Positions 47,080 through 56,872 of a stretch of 64,000 nucleotides of DNA are shown one piece after another. The stretch is from Ascaphus truei (taxonomy: Eukaryota > Chordata > Amphibia > Anura > Ascaphidae), in contig CM071573.1 of the NCBI GenBank assembly GCA_036426205.1, forward strand, positions 76,914,159 through 76,978,158, given 5' to 3'. The position numbers were made by a program, and so were the translations under genes. The stretch's first letter is position 1. Each line of letters begins with the position of its first letter. The notes under the pieces were generated by a model. That model searched no databases. It worked only from the letters and a program-made list of their open reading frames with translations, and was not told the DNA's origin.

Positions 47080-47820
47080 TCAATTAAATGTGCCATGATG
47101 ATGCCAAAAATCAACACAATGACACGTCGCTCAACATAAACAACACAAAAAACTATCCGGTGCAAAGGGGAAAAGGGATTACAAACATATACAAACACAT
47201 GATGCTAAGAGATCAAAAAGAACCCCTAGTAATTGCACTCAAGATAGGTCACACTAAGATAAGTGTGGCCATCATAAAGGCTTAAATAGCCAAACCCACC
47301 AATAAGGGTCGGCCGCTATTTGGTCACACAAGAGTACAAAAAATAATAATGTTTTAATAAACCAAATAAAACACGATGAAACACTTAAAATAGTGAAAAT
47401 AAATCCCTATGCGCTGGGTGGGGCAGTGATATATGGAATCAATATTCAGCTGAAGCAGGTGATGACCGGACTAGCCCCACTATTATAAAGGGTTATGCCT
47501 AGTATAACAGTATATGTATAGTCAGGGAGAACATATCATTAATGTAGACACACCCAGAACACATATAGCCTGTATGTAGAGAGTAGGCTACTGATAGGAA
47601 CACATTTAAAATCTATCTGTGTCCATATCTAGCTGCTATATACAATACATGTAGTTGTATACTGTCTGTATATATGATGCCAAAAATATAAACAAACAAA
47701 ACTTGTGTGTAATTGTGCTCAAAAGTACAACATAATCGATTTGGGGCACTGTTTGTTGTCGGGGTTCCCTGGGTTGCCAAACCGGGACAATTTTGGTCTT
47801 TTGGTTTCCTCTCAAATGCA

Positions 47821-47905
47821 GCTCGCCGCGGCTGGATGCTCGCCGCGGCTGGATGCTCGCCGCGGCTCAGTGCTCGCCGCGGCTCAGTGCTCGCCACGGC
47901 TGGGT
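47821..47905. repeat. 17-bp minisatellite, five units
   Basis: Five consecutive 17-mers 'gctcgccgcggctggat'. The last two bases to change alternate between 'ggat' and 'cagt' types, and unit five has one CpG lost. Open frames across it are artefacts of the array. Confidence 0.9.
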
Positions 47906-47995
47906 GTTCGTCTCCTACTCTACAGTATTTACATAATAAAAGAGGGACGCACTGCAAGAAAAACGTCAATGGTATAATATTGTTTTGTATTGTTT

Positions 47996-48386
47996 TACTC
48001 AACACAAGGTATGGTAAGTATCACACTCACGTGGTAGTAAATTCAAATTCACTAGTCCGATGGTCTCATCTCAGTGTGTTTGTTTGGATGCTGGGGTGCA
48101 CAGGGGTCACCGGCACTGCTCCTCACACACAACTGAGCCCAAAGGAAGTGGTACATCCATGAAAAGCATAGGGTTACTGGTGATCGCTGAAATCCGCTGA
48201 TCCTGTCAGCTACCCGTCGTTTGTGATGCATGGTTTCTTAGGAAGATGCGTGCGAGGAGCGGTGCTGGTGGCCCTTGCGTTCACCTCAGCATCCAAACAA
48301 ACACACTGAGATGAGGCCATTGGACTAGTGAGTTTGAATTTACTACCACGTGAGTGTGATACTTACTGTACCTCGTTTTGAGTAGA
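47996..48386. mobile_element. Foldback element with about 135-bp arms
   Basis: Left arm 47996-48135 and right arm 48245-48386 are inverted copies. For example, 'aagtatcacactcacgtgg' at 48016 answers 'ccacgtgagtgtgatactt' at 48346, and 'tgtttgtttggatgctg' answers 'cagcatccaaacaaaca'. The 110-bp loop has no recognised motif. Foldback DNA transposon or twin-primed retro-insertion are both possible. Confidence 0.7.
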
Positions 48387-48689
48387 TCAATATCTTACCA
48401 TTGGTGTTTTTCTTGTGTGCGCATCTCTCACTCTCTCATAGTAAAGTAAAATGGCCTCACTCTCAAACAATACCCTAGAAAGCAGATGCCGTGCTCATTA
48501 AATAGGTAATTGAAACATTCTCAGAATGGACACCAAAGTGGTCAAAATACCATCACTGGACACAAGGATAAGGAAAAAAAAATATGTTTATTTACTCCAT
48601 AAAACACAAGTTTTTACGAATTTTCTTCTGCCTGAAGAAGGCCCCTTCTGGGTTATGCTAACCTGTTTATGGGTTACAGTTAACTAGAT

Positions 48690-49575
48690 TCCATTTGGAA
48701 CTACAAAGAGCTTGGGGCGGGCCTGGTCTACTTTGGCCGTTACATTGATGATATCATCTTCATTTGGGATAGGGAGGTAGCACCCCTTGAAGATTTTTTC
48801 AGGGTTCAATGAGAATGACTTAGGTTTGAAATGTACTCATTGTATTCATTCTGATAGGGTGTTCTTTTGGAGCTTGTGCTTTATGTGGGTGAGGACTTCG
48901 ATATTCAGACAGATGTGTATCTTAAAGAAGCCTCTTTTAACCGTTATCTACATGCCAAGAGCATTCACCTAAAAAAATGGTTGCACAAAATTCCAGAGTC
49001 AACCCGGTAGCCTCAAGAGAAACTGCTCAGAAGAATCCAATTGTGGCAACAATCACTGGTACTTGTGAATAGATTCTTGGCCAAAGGATATGATAGTTCC
49101 ATTATACAGTACAAGAATCTTTTTCTAAGATTAAAACTACTGATAGAAAATCTTTACTTGAAACATCGAAGTCATGGTCTAAGGGGAAGTTTCATTCACT
49201 TGTATACAGCACAAATGAAAGAGAGTGTTCCTAACATGAATATGGGCCACCTAAATTCATGCCAAGGTGTAACCCATCTGCTGATAAAATCTCTAACATT
49301 CTATGGGTCCAGCTGTTATACCAACTCAGGAAACATCGGGTAACTGTAAATGAATGTAATAGAACGCATTGTATCATATGCAAGTATCTCCATATCCAAA
49401 GTATGTTCACTTCATACTCTAAAGGGAGCAATTACCAAGCAAAGGGGCATATTAATTTCCTCACAATGTATGTGGTCTACATGCTATTCTGTGACCGGTT
49501 ACCAACATATTGGGAGAACCATACGTCCCCTTAAGGTAAGATTTCTAGAATATACTGTAGGCGAAATATCATAAA
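48690..49575 (+). pseudogene. Penelope-like element relic (RT and GIY-YIG pieces)
   Basis: At 48732 the plus strand encodes FGRYIDDIIFIW, the catalytic YxDD region of Penelope-like reverse transcriptases. It is followed by TDVYLKEASFNRYLHAKS-like sequence and a FLAKGYDSS-like stretch. Near 49497-49553 comes GYQHIGRTIRPLKVRFLEY, like the GIY-YIG endonuclease of the same elements. Several frameshifts and stops separate these, so it is dead. The copy is 5'-truncated within RT and its 3' side meets the L1 relic near 49.6 kb. It shows that a Penelope-type enzyme once operated in this genome. Confidence 0.65.
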
Positions 49576-49654
49576 GGGCCATAATTGACACATTGTATCA
49601 TAACACTTGAAAGTATGTCAGAATATAGATCCATCTCATTTAAAAGTTATGCGA

Positions 49655-50986
49655 GTTGAACATATCCCATCCCCTATGTTCGCCCTAAGCATGGAACCCC
49701 TGGCAGCACAAATTCAGAACAACCCAGATATATCAGGAATACAAACTAATCAGCAGACTCATAAAATAGCACTATATGCAGATTATGTTTTCTTGACTGT
49801 ATCTAGACCTCTCACCTCTCTGCCCAACCTATTCAACCTCCTTGGGGAAGTTCAACAGAATTTCAGGCTTTAAAATCAATCAAACAGATTCGGAAGCCAT
49901 ACATATACATTTACCAAAAGAGATGGAGAAACTGATTAATTTCAACTTTAAATGGCAACAAAATGATATTAAATATCTGGGAATACATATAATTATAAAA
50001 CACTTTATAGGGCTAAGTTTACCAAACTTTTTCAGAATTTGAGAGAAGACATCAGAGTATGGTCTACTTACAATATCTCATGGATTGGCAAGATCTACTG
50101 TATTAAAATGAATGTACTTCCTCGCATACCTAAAGTATTTCAGACCATACCGGTGCCATTGGGACTGAAGGACATATTCTCGCTTCAGACGCTAATGTCT
50201 AAGTTTATTTGGGGACATAAAAAAACGAGAGTAAAAGGGAAAATCCTAAAGACACCTACATTGGCGGGGGTGGGGGATGGGGGATGGGGGAGGGAGGCTG
50301 GCAGTAACTTGCTTGCTGTCCTATTACAAATCAGTACAATTATGCCAAATTTCTCAATGGCAGGAGGACCCAAACCGGAAGAGATGGGTGGAGTTAGAAA
50401 AAATAAGTCTGCTCTCCCTTAGAGCTAGACAACCGGATTTGGTCCCCAAAATCGGTGTTTAAAGCCATCAAAGAACCGCTATCCTCGATGGCTAACTCTT
50501 GGACAATCTGTGAGGCCTATAAATTTAAATGCCACCTGGCAGCCAGAAATTCATTAATGGTCCCTCATTGGGGTAATCGGGAGTTTGCTCCGGGTCTGAA
50601 TAGCACAGAGTTTGCAATTTGGAAACAGAAGGGTTTCATAAGACTTAAGGATGTGGAGGGTAACAGAAGTCCCGTATTAAAACATTTGTGCAAATTAGAT
50701 CTGAAAAAAAATTCCCCATTCGGAAATCTTTAGATACCTCCAGATCAGAGCATTTTATAACAAACATTCTCCCCCCATTGACAAACTTCGAAAAGCTTTG
50801 TTTATTAGAAACAGATACAAGTGGACTTACATCGCAGAAGTATAAGGAAATAACTAGTTTGGGTCCCGATTATGCCCAAAAGCTTAGCTATATGTCCCAA
50901 TGAGAGTCGGACCAGGGGGAGGTGCTGGAAGACGAAGACTGTATGGAGATAATCATATCAGCAGCCAGAAGCTCAATTTTTACCAC
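49655..50986 (+). pseudogene. L1/Tx1 ORF2 relic, left part
   Basis: Translated pieces MFALSMEPLAAQIQNNPD, ALYADYVFLTV (YADD decayed to YADY) and KYLGIHI align in order with the intact ORF2 at 26676 from its RT middle onward. Frameshifts and a G-rich expansion (about 50265-50300) break the frame. The relic continues at 52155 after a solo LTR insertion. Confidence 0.8.
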
Positions 50987-52150
50987 TGTAGCCGGGCTCC
51001 CCAGACTCACCCTAATGTTATATGTGGGGAGGATAGGGAAGGTTGCAGCAGTGCAGGGAGCGCTCCGGCGTACCGGAGGCTCCGCAGTATCAGAGTGCAG
51101 TACCAGGGCGCCGCCATGTTGGATGCTCGCGCAGGCGCGGCGGGCCGTGGAGGTGTCTAGGGAGCAGAGGTCGCGCATGCGCGACCAAAGGTTGCAAAGC
51201 CCGCGAAGGAGGGACGGCTCCTATAGGGACTTCTACGAGTCCCAGCAGGCACAGCGAGACCATGTGATGCCAGGGAGCCAATAGGGTGGCAAGGATATTG
51301 GGAGAAAGGTTAAAGGGTTGCACAGGGGGAGCATGTTGGCAGAACGGAGCGGGAGGAGGAAGGAGACGGAGCTCTATGTGTAGGGAGGCCAACAGCCCCA
51401 TACACTAGGCCTTATTCCCCGGCCCAGTTAGGCCCTGAGTCCCTGTAGAGTGGAGCGGATGTAGAGACCGGCCCCAGTAAGGTTGCAGTTCCCATTTACT
51501 GTGCATCGGACAATTTTAAGTACAGAGGCAGTTGCATATCTGGTCCAGAGGTTAGGGCTCAAACCTCCGCTGCCGTCGCAGCAGCCTCCGGGTGGGATCG
51601 CCCTGGAAGGTAGTTCCCGTACTCAACCATTGTCTGATCCTTTGTGAAGCTCCTTGGCAGGCCCGGGCACTGGAGTGCTCGGCAGGTAACTATCAACAAG
51701 TGCACCAACTATACCACATATCTATACAGGACATAGTGGCTGCGCAGTCACACCTTACACATCTCACTTGAGGGTGGGGAATCACTAAGTGTGGGTACTG
51801 GACACGGGGTGGGATCACCTGGTGAAGGGGGTAGCGTCCTGCGAGACGCAGTAGTTAGTGTCTCCTCTAGGGAGGGACACCTGTTGATATATATATATGA
51901 AGCTTATGGTTGCGATAGTAAAGTCATTGGTTATTTTACATGCTGTGTGTGTGGAGTGATATATTTCTCCTGCGAGGAACCACTCCCCCTCTGGTGGGAG
52001 CCATCGCAGGTGGAGGCGCTGCACCAAGTAAGAGGTTGTCTATATTCATACGCGTGCCCCAGGCTCCCTGTGGCGGAGGCTCAGCCCCTGCGAGCCTACA
52101 GGTTATACAGCATTGGTAGCGGACTTTATTCACTAGGTAACAGGGCTACA
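50987..52150 (+). mobile_element. Solo LTR (1164 bp) inserted in the L1 relic
   Basis: Begins TGTAGCCGGG and ends AGGGCTACA, with 7-bp inverted termini. It is flanked by CCAC at 50983-50986 and 52151-52154. The L1 sequence is continuous when the segment is skipped. A word 'ggtggaggcgctgcac' plus 'aagtaag' near its 3' end also occurs near the 3' end of the Gypsy 5' LTR at 53518, which starts TGTAGCC as well. It therefore probably derives from a related Gmr1-type element. Plus orientation is inferred from that match. Confidence 0.75.
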
Positions 52151-52154
52151 CCAC

Positions 52155-52364
52155 GTTAAGGGAGAACGCACATAAGGTGTTAATGAGATGGTATCTCACT
52201 CCACAAATATTATCCAGATTTGTCCCTGGATACTCCCCATTGTGTCCAAAACAATGTGAAGAATCAGCTGATCTGTTGTATAAACTGTGATCTTGCCCTC
52301 GGATCACCCCCTTATGGGAGTAGATTATGGATTGTCTTTATAGGATTTTGGACCTCACAATTCC
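52155..52364 (+). pseudogene. L1/Tx1 ORF2 relic, right part
   Basis: The L1 relic resumes at 'gagaacgcacataaggtg' and covers the C-terminal knuckle region ('ccattgtgtccaaaacaatg'). It ends abruptly near 'gacctcacaattcc', where a ribozyme-bearing element begins. Confidence 0.75.
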
Positions 52365-52704
52365 ATTAGTCCCTTTGATAAAGTTACACTTGTTGTGACG
52401 AAACGCGTCAGGGACGTACATTACGACACTACGTCCTCACATTGTTTGCACGCTTTATGGCCAGAGCGTGTGGAAGCTGTATTGAGGCCAACTCGAAGAC
52501 CAACTCGAGTGCCACACTGTGTGGAGGACTTCAATCGATCGTGTTAAGGACGGCTGTTGTCGGGTGTTGCCCAGAGATTCCGTTTGGACTGCCTGTTTGT
52601 CACTTATACTTTGTAAGTGTTTTTAATCCCTCCACCATTCCCTTCCCTATATTAAATGTACAGGATCACACTATGGGGCATGCGTTCTCTGTCTTCTTTT
52701 TGTA
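52365..52704 (+). mobile_element. Element starting with a hammerhead-like motif
   Basis: A 340-bp segment lies between the L1 relic and a TA microsatellite. It starts directly with the ribozyme motif at 52369-52415 and has no coding frame of note. The L1 relic does not resume downstream, so no target duplication could be found. Confidence 0.4.
52369..52415 (+). ncRNA. Hammerhead-like motif with U3/A8 core (site f)
   Basis: Stem I GTCCCT (52369-52374) pairs perfectly with AGGGAC (52410-52415). The core is TTGATAA in place of CTGATGA, followed by an extra A. Stem II is GTTACA-CTTGT-TGTGAC (6 bp with one G-T pair), then GAAA (52400-52403). Stem III is the loopless palindrome CGCG, then TC as cleavage dinucleotide. 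The two core changes fall at positions 3 and 8, which pair with each other in known structures, so pairing is kept. Cleavage is uncertain. Confidence 0.5.
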
Positions 52705-52789
52705 TATATAAATATATATATATATACTTATATATATATATAAATATTATATATATATATATATATATATAATAATATATTTATAATAC

Positions 52790-52828
<39 letters not shown>

Positions 52829-52840
52829 TATATATATGAA
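52705..52840. repeat. (TA)n microsatellite
   Basis: Long interrupted TA tracts downstream of the ribozyme-bearing element. Confidence 0.9.
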
Positions 52841-53517
52841 TTTGCAAAACCTGGGTTCTATTAAAAGAAACAATTCCTTGGGTCTGCCAGGTACTGTATT
52901 TCTTTTCTCACATTCTATCTGTTATATACACACTATTTTACATAGCTCGGCTATTCCAATTTTCTGCAGTGGAATTATTACTGAATCCTTTGAATAAATG
53001 TTCTGTGTCCCAGTCATTGGCATGTTTATGATGTGCTGCACAGAAATGCTGAAATCTGTTTTAACATATTTTCTTCGCTGCTTCCATCTCCTGTGATTTT
53101 GAGTTGTGATATTTCCATGACCGTTTAAAAAAAAAACATCCCTACCTAAATCCATGCTCACCCCTTCACCACGAGCTACATTAAAAGCCTTTTTGTGTTG
53201 TGCTTTCTCTGGAGATTTCTAAATGTTGCACGGATGGACCACAAATACTGAAAATGTGCTATATCTTCAGGAATCAGGGTCTCCAATTTAATGCTTCAGT
53301 GCATGCTGAACTCTCCAGCACTTTTAACAAAATTATTCATTATTAGCCTGATACATTCTTGTCTTTGGTTGTTAATGAAAAGACACAAACAAAAAACAGA
53401 GAAGAAAACAGTCTGCTGTTGGTTTTGTGTGACAGTATTTTTTTGCAATAATATTATAAATATTTATTAAGCTTTTAATAGTTCATTTACATTTGGTATA
53501 TATATTATATATATATA
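52841..53517. other. AT-rich stretch without recognised feature
   Basis: No supported feature. It ends in a TA tract at the proposed start of the Gypsy LTR. Confidence 0.5.
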
Positions 53518-54340
53518 TGTAGCCATGCATAATAATGACTGCATACATCTTCTCTGTTAGCAGTAAGTCCTGGTACACACAGGCCTGCCCACAGTAGTAA
53601 TGGAGGTTTTCCCTCACCCCCAAGTGTGGTGCCCTGTGTAAGGATGGGAGTGGCTGTATGCTCTGAGTCCCTGGATAGTGACCTCAGAGATGCGCCTGCC
53701 CCCTGGAGTATAAAGGGCACAACACTGACAGTAAGTGTTGTGGTTCGAGGGAGAGAGTAACCTGACGATACCGTTATTGAAGGAACACTTTTGTGACCCT
53801 AGTGCAGTAACTAGCGGGAACATAGTGATAATTCCAGTGTGTTTACGCCACGCTGTGTCCAGGGACCTGGCACAGTGGTGATCTCCCTAGGAGAAAGGGA
53901 ATCCCACTTCATGATTGGAGGGCGTACCTGGCAAAGGGACATCACGCAGAGATGTGCGGCTAGAGCTGGCAGCTGCATGGGGCAGTCTGCTACATCCCTG
54001 TATTCAATAAAGATGTCCTTGAGAAAAAGAACCCCACTGTGTGAGTGTGAGATTACTCAACAGTGGATGGCACCAAGAAGGAGTTCCTCACCAGGACCAT
54101 CTCCCTGCGGAAGCACAGATCCTGATGAGGTGGAGGCGCTGCACATGAAGTAAGTTGGACTCGCACCCACTACCTCAGCTACCTGTCCTGATGACATCCC
54201 CTAATAACACCAAGCGGGAGACTCAAGAGTCCTGTTACTTGCAGGTGCACCACCACACACGCCTTGTAATGGGGGACTGGTTAGACTACACGGGCCAATA
54301 TGAGATTGGGTGGGTCAGGCCAGAGGGAGCACCCGTTACA
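53518..54340 (+). mobile_element. 5' LTR of the Gmr1-like Gypsy element
   Basis: Proposed to run from TGTAGCCATGC to CCCGTTACA (823 bp), with TG...CA ends and 4-bp inverted termini TGTA/TACA. It holds a TATA-like 'gtataaagggc' near 53708 and a 'caataaagatg' polyadenylation signal near 54004. The next bases are a primer-binding site. The left boundary sits in a TA microsatellite, so it is less certain than the right. No matching 3' LTR was found in the window. Confidence 0.6.
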
Positions 54341-54342
54341 AT

Positions 54343-54360
54343 TGGAGGCGCTGCTGAGAT
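54343..54360 (+). promoter_or_regulatory. Primer-binding site, tRNA-Thr-like
   Basis: TGGAGGCGCTGCTGAGAT starts 2 nt after the LTR. It resembles the complement of the 3' end of tRNA-Thr (AGT type), with about three mismatches judged from general knowledge of that tRNA. The assignment is tentative. Confidence 0.45.
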
Positions 54361-54923
54361 ACCTGTCAACAGGACAGGCTTTTGCTAGGCACACAGTAGG
54401 AATTAAGGAAAGTGTCTGCTGCCACTTTGTGCTTGAGGGACGGAGCCAGGGGTAGTCAGGGAGGTGCTGGATATGCATGCCGCAAAGACGCCTTGGGATC
54501 CGTTAGGGGTTAGTGAGTCTGGAGCCGGGGGCTATTGCTGTTCTAGTCGCCTTGAGGTAGCGCTAGCGGGGGACGCCTGAAGGGGTAAACTGGTAACTGA
54601 GAGCAGGAATTCTGGAAGGGTCCGCACTAGGCTAGCCAAAAGTAGGTCGACGCCCAAAGTGCTGCATGGAAGAGCCAGAGTACTCTAGTCTCCATTCCAG
54701 ATCACTTACCAAGGAGCACAGACTGGAGGAACGTGTTACGGTAGACACAGGAAGGGTGAGCCTAGCCTGAGGTAGTGCAAACACGAGTCAGATCTATGTT
54801 AGGTACACAAGGTGGTGCACAAGGCATGTTTATTGTACAGATGTGGTAGCTGCCCCGCAGAGCGGAGCTCCACGTACAGAGAATCGGTGTTCAACCAGAA
54901 GAAACAGAGAGAGAACTGTCAAA
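54361..54923 (+). other. Gypsy 5' leader
   Basis: About 560 nt between the primer-binding site and the first long frame. The ATG at 54841 is followed at once by a stop, so the next in-frame start at 54924 is favoured. Confidence 0.45.
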
Positions 54924-56786
54924 ATGGAGGATCTGTATAGAACAGAAGGTCCAGGATGGCAGGGAAAGAGAACCACAAGGATGGAGGATCTGCACAGAGC
55001 AGAAGGTCCAGAATTGCGGTCAGATGAAGAACAGGCTACAGAAGAGACTTTTGTGGGCTTGTTATGGAATGGCGTGAAAGCCGTGGCTGCGCCGTGTTTG
55101 TCCTGCATATGTTCTTGGGAAGATACCCCTGAGAATAGTGAGGACAAAAGTCTTACGAGATGGGAGGAACGAAATGGACTTTGTTATACCCCAATTAACA
55201 GACAGCCAGACGTTGCCTTCAGTGAGAGAAAAGACAGTGAAAGAAAAGACAATGCTTACCAAGATGGCGGTTCCCGCGTTCCCGGGACACCGCGTGGGCA
55301 TGCTGCAAAAGGTCTTGCAACTTTGCAGTCTGCTAGATGTTGGCCAGGATTGGCGCCAACGCGAAAACTCCACCCCGATGGGGAGTTTGGCGCGAAAGCT
55401 GGAGCCGCGCCCTCATGGACTATGACTCACTCCACCCCTGTGCTGGGTCAGCCTACAAGTCTACGAGACATCCCCCTAGTTTCAACCAGGGGGAGTGGTT
55501 TGCGGTCTCACCAGATGTCGCAAGAGGAAATGGGAGGAAGGGTGACTATATCAGCCCATGCCTTTCAGTTGCGAAGAGCCATTGATCAGTACCGACCTCT
55601 GAGCAGAGTACCTCCGCTGATAAAAATGGCTGAAGCTGTTGCTAAAGTGGACCAAGGTCCTGTGATTTCCACGCACCCTTATTCGGCTCCAGGAGGCTTC
55701 CTGGTGATCCGGGTGGAGGGTGTAGAGACTGTGGCGTGTCTGTGCCTGCAGTGCAGACTGCCGGGCGGAGCCGTGGGCAGCGAAGCCCGATGCCCCCACT
55801 GTGGACTGCAGTACATGTGGCCCATGACCACATTCGTACCTGTACAATCTACGGGGATGACCGGAAATGTACCGGTGGCGATAGAAGAACAGCCGGGAGC
55901 TCTCTGGAACAAGAGTGCCAGTCCCGCAGAGTCGGAGCCAACATTGGTGCTTCCGATAGAGAAACTCAGCCATCGGAGAGGTGATCACCGAGGAGCCCAT
56001 CGCCGGTCTCCTACTGGGATGCCTCGGCCGAACTGCAAACTGGAATCCTCGGATGAGGAGTGTGCAAGGCTGGCGAGTAAGACAGTCATCAGACGGGACT
56101 GTCATACCATTGGTACGCCATGGAGGGATGAAATTCCTCGTGGTGTGGAGACGCGGAATCGAATGTCTCCCGTACCGCGACCATCCGATCGCCGGAGTCC
56201 CACTGCCGTGGTGACTAGTGGATCGGACGGAGGCAGATCTACACCTACCCTGCACGGGACTAAGACACGGTGTCTGTCGCAGGCCCAGGAGGTGGAAGAT
56301 CCAAAGGAGCGAGTCCAGAGCCAGACTGGATCGCGTGGCAGAATGGCGTTGGAGGAGATCCTTGTGGAGGAAGAGATTCCGCTTGGGAATCCACCGCAAG
56401 ATGGCGTCGCAGCACGTGCGTGTGCGGAAGTGGTGCCGGAGGACCAGGGAGGCCCCGAGTGGGAGATGGTGCCGCCTCTGCGATCGAGCAGCGGGAAGCG
56501 ATCCCCTATTATCCAAGGGAATGGGCGGTTGAACGGAAAGCCCAGGAGTCCCAAGGTTGAAGACAAAGATGGACTTTGTGGCGATGCTAAGGCAGGTACC
56601 GCTGGGGAGCAGGTCGAAACCCTGTCCGTGCCTACTGGTCGGTCCCGTCCCCAAACCCCGTCCACACCCAAGGTTAGTCCTAAGGCCCTAGCTAAAGCCC
56701 TTGTACCCGTCCCTATCCTATTTGGATCTAGTTCCAGTTTAGGGTTGTCCGGGGAGTCACGGGGTTACGTGTGGACTGTTCCCTGA
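54924..56786 (+). CDS. Uncharacterised 620-codon ORF upstream of gag in the Gypsy element
   Basis: A fully open frame between leader and gag, which I do not recognise. The product would be basic, Ser/Pro/Arg-rich and mostly disordered. An imperfect duplication near the start repeats MEDLYRTEGP as MEDLHRAEGP. A possible zinc ribbon has C274-x2-C277 and C290-x2-C293 (CLQC and CPHC), with a further C272. The ATG at 54924 has a good context (A at -3, G at +4). The open frame extends to 54843 only with GTG. It is not in the pol frame contiguously, and a gap of 86 nt separates it from gag. Known Gmr1-type elements need only gag and pol, so this may be an accessory protein, a second structural protein or a captured sequence. 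Confidence 0.55.
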   Translation: MEDLYRTEGPGWQGKRTTRMEDLHRAEGPELRSDEEQATEETFVGLLWNGVKAVAAPCLSCICSWEDTPENSEDKSLTRWEERNGLCYTPINRQPDVAFSERKDSERKDNAYQDGGSRVPGTPRGHAAKGLATLQSARCWPGLAPTRKLHPDGEFGAKAGAAPSWTMTHSTPVLGQPTSLRDIPLVSTRGSGLRSHQMSQEEMGGRVTISAHAFQLRRAIDQYRPLSRVPPLIKMAEAVAKVDQGPVISTHPYSAPGGFLVIRVEGVETVACLCLQCRLPGGAVGSEARCPHCGLQYMWPMTTFVPVQSTGMTGNVPVAIEEQPGALWNKSASPAESEPTLVLPIEKLSHRRGDHRGAHRRSPTGMPRPNCKLESSDEECARLASKTVIRRDCHTIGTPWRDEIPRGVETRNRMSPVPRPSDRRSPTAVVTSGSDGGRSTPTLHGTKTRCLSQAQEVEDPKERVQSQTGSRGRMALEEILVEEEIPLGNPPQDGVAARACAEVVPEDQGGPEWEMVPPLRSSSGKRSPIIQGNGRLNGKPRSPKVEDKDGLCGDAKAGTAGEQVETLSVPTGRSRPQTPSTPKVSPKALAKALVPVPILFGSSSSLGLSGESRGYVWTVP

Positions 56787-56872
56787 CCTCGGCTACAGGC
56801 CGTCCTGCCACAGGTGGAGTCAGAAGTGGGATGTCGGACGGCCCCTGTATCTGAAGGGCCACAAAAAAAAAA

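Noticed and set aside
47613..48162. Overlapping frames of 90-149 codons on both strands
   Set aside because: They run through the 17-bp minisatellite, which is open in several frames by composition.
48628..48665. Hammerhead-like word 'cctgaagaaggccccttctg' just before the Penelope relic
   Set aside because: The GAAA box is absent and the core has a substitution. The position is suggestive but the structure is not supported.
53427..53520. Alternative Gypsy LTR start at 'tgtgacagta' (53427), matching 'tgtgacag' after the candidate polypurine tract
   Set aside because: Only 8 nt agree and the following sequences do not align. TGTAGCC at 53518 is better supported by the related solo LTR.
55551..56654. 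367-codon open frame on the minus strand opposite the Gypsy leader ORF
   Set aside because: It lies entirely opposite the plus-strand frame in GC-rich sequence and shows no motif. It is most likely a composition shadow.
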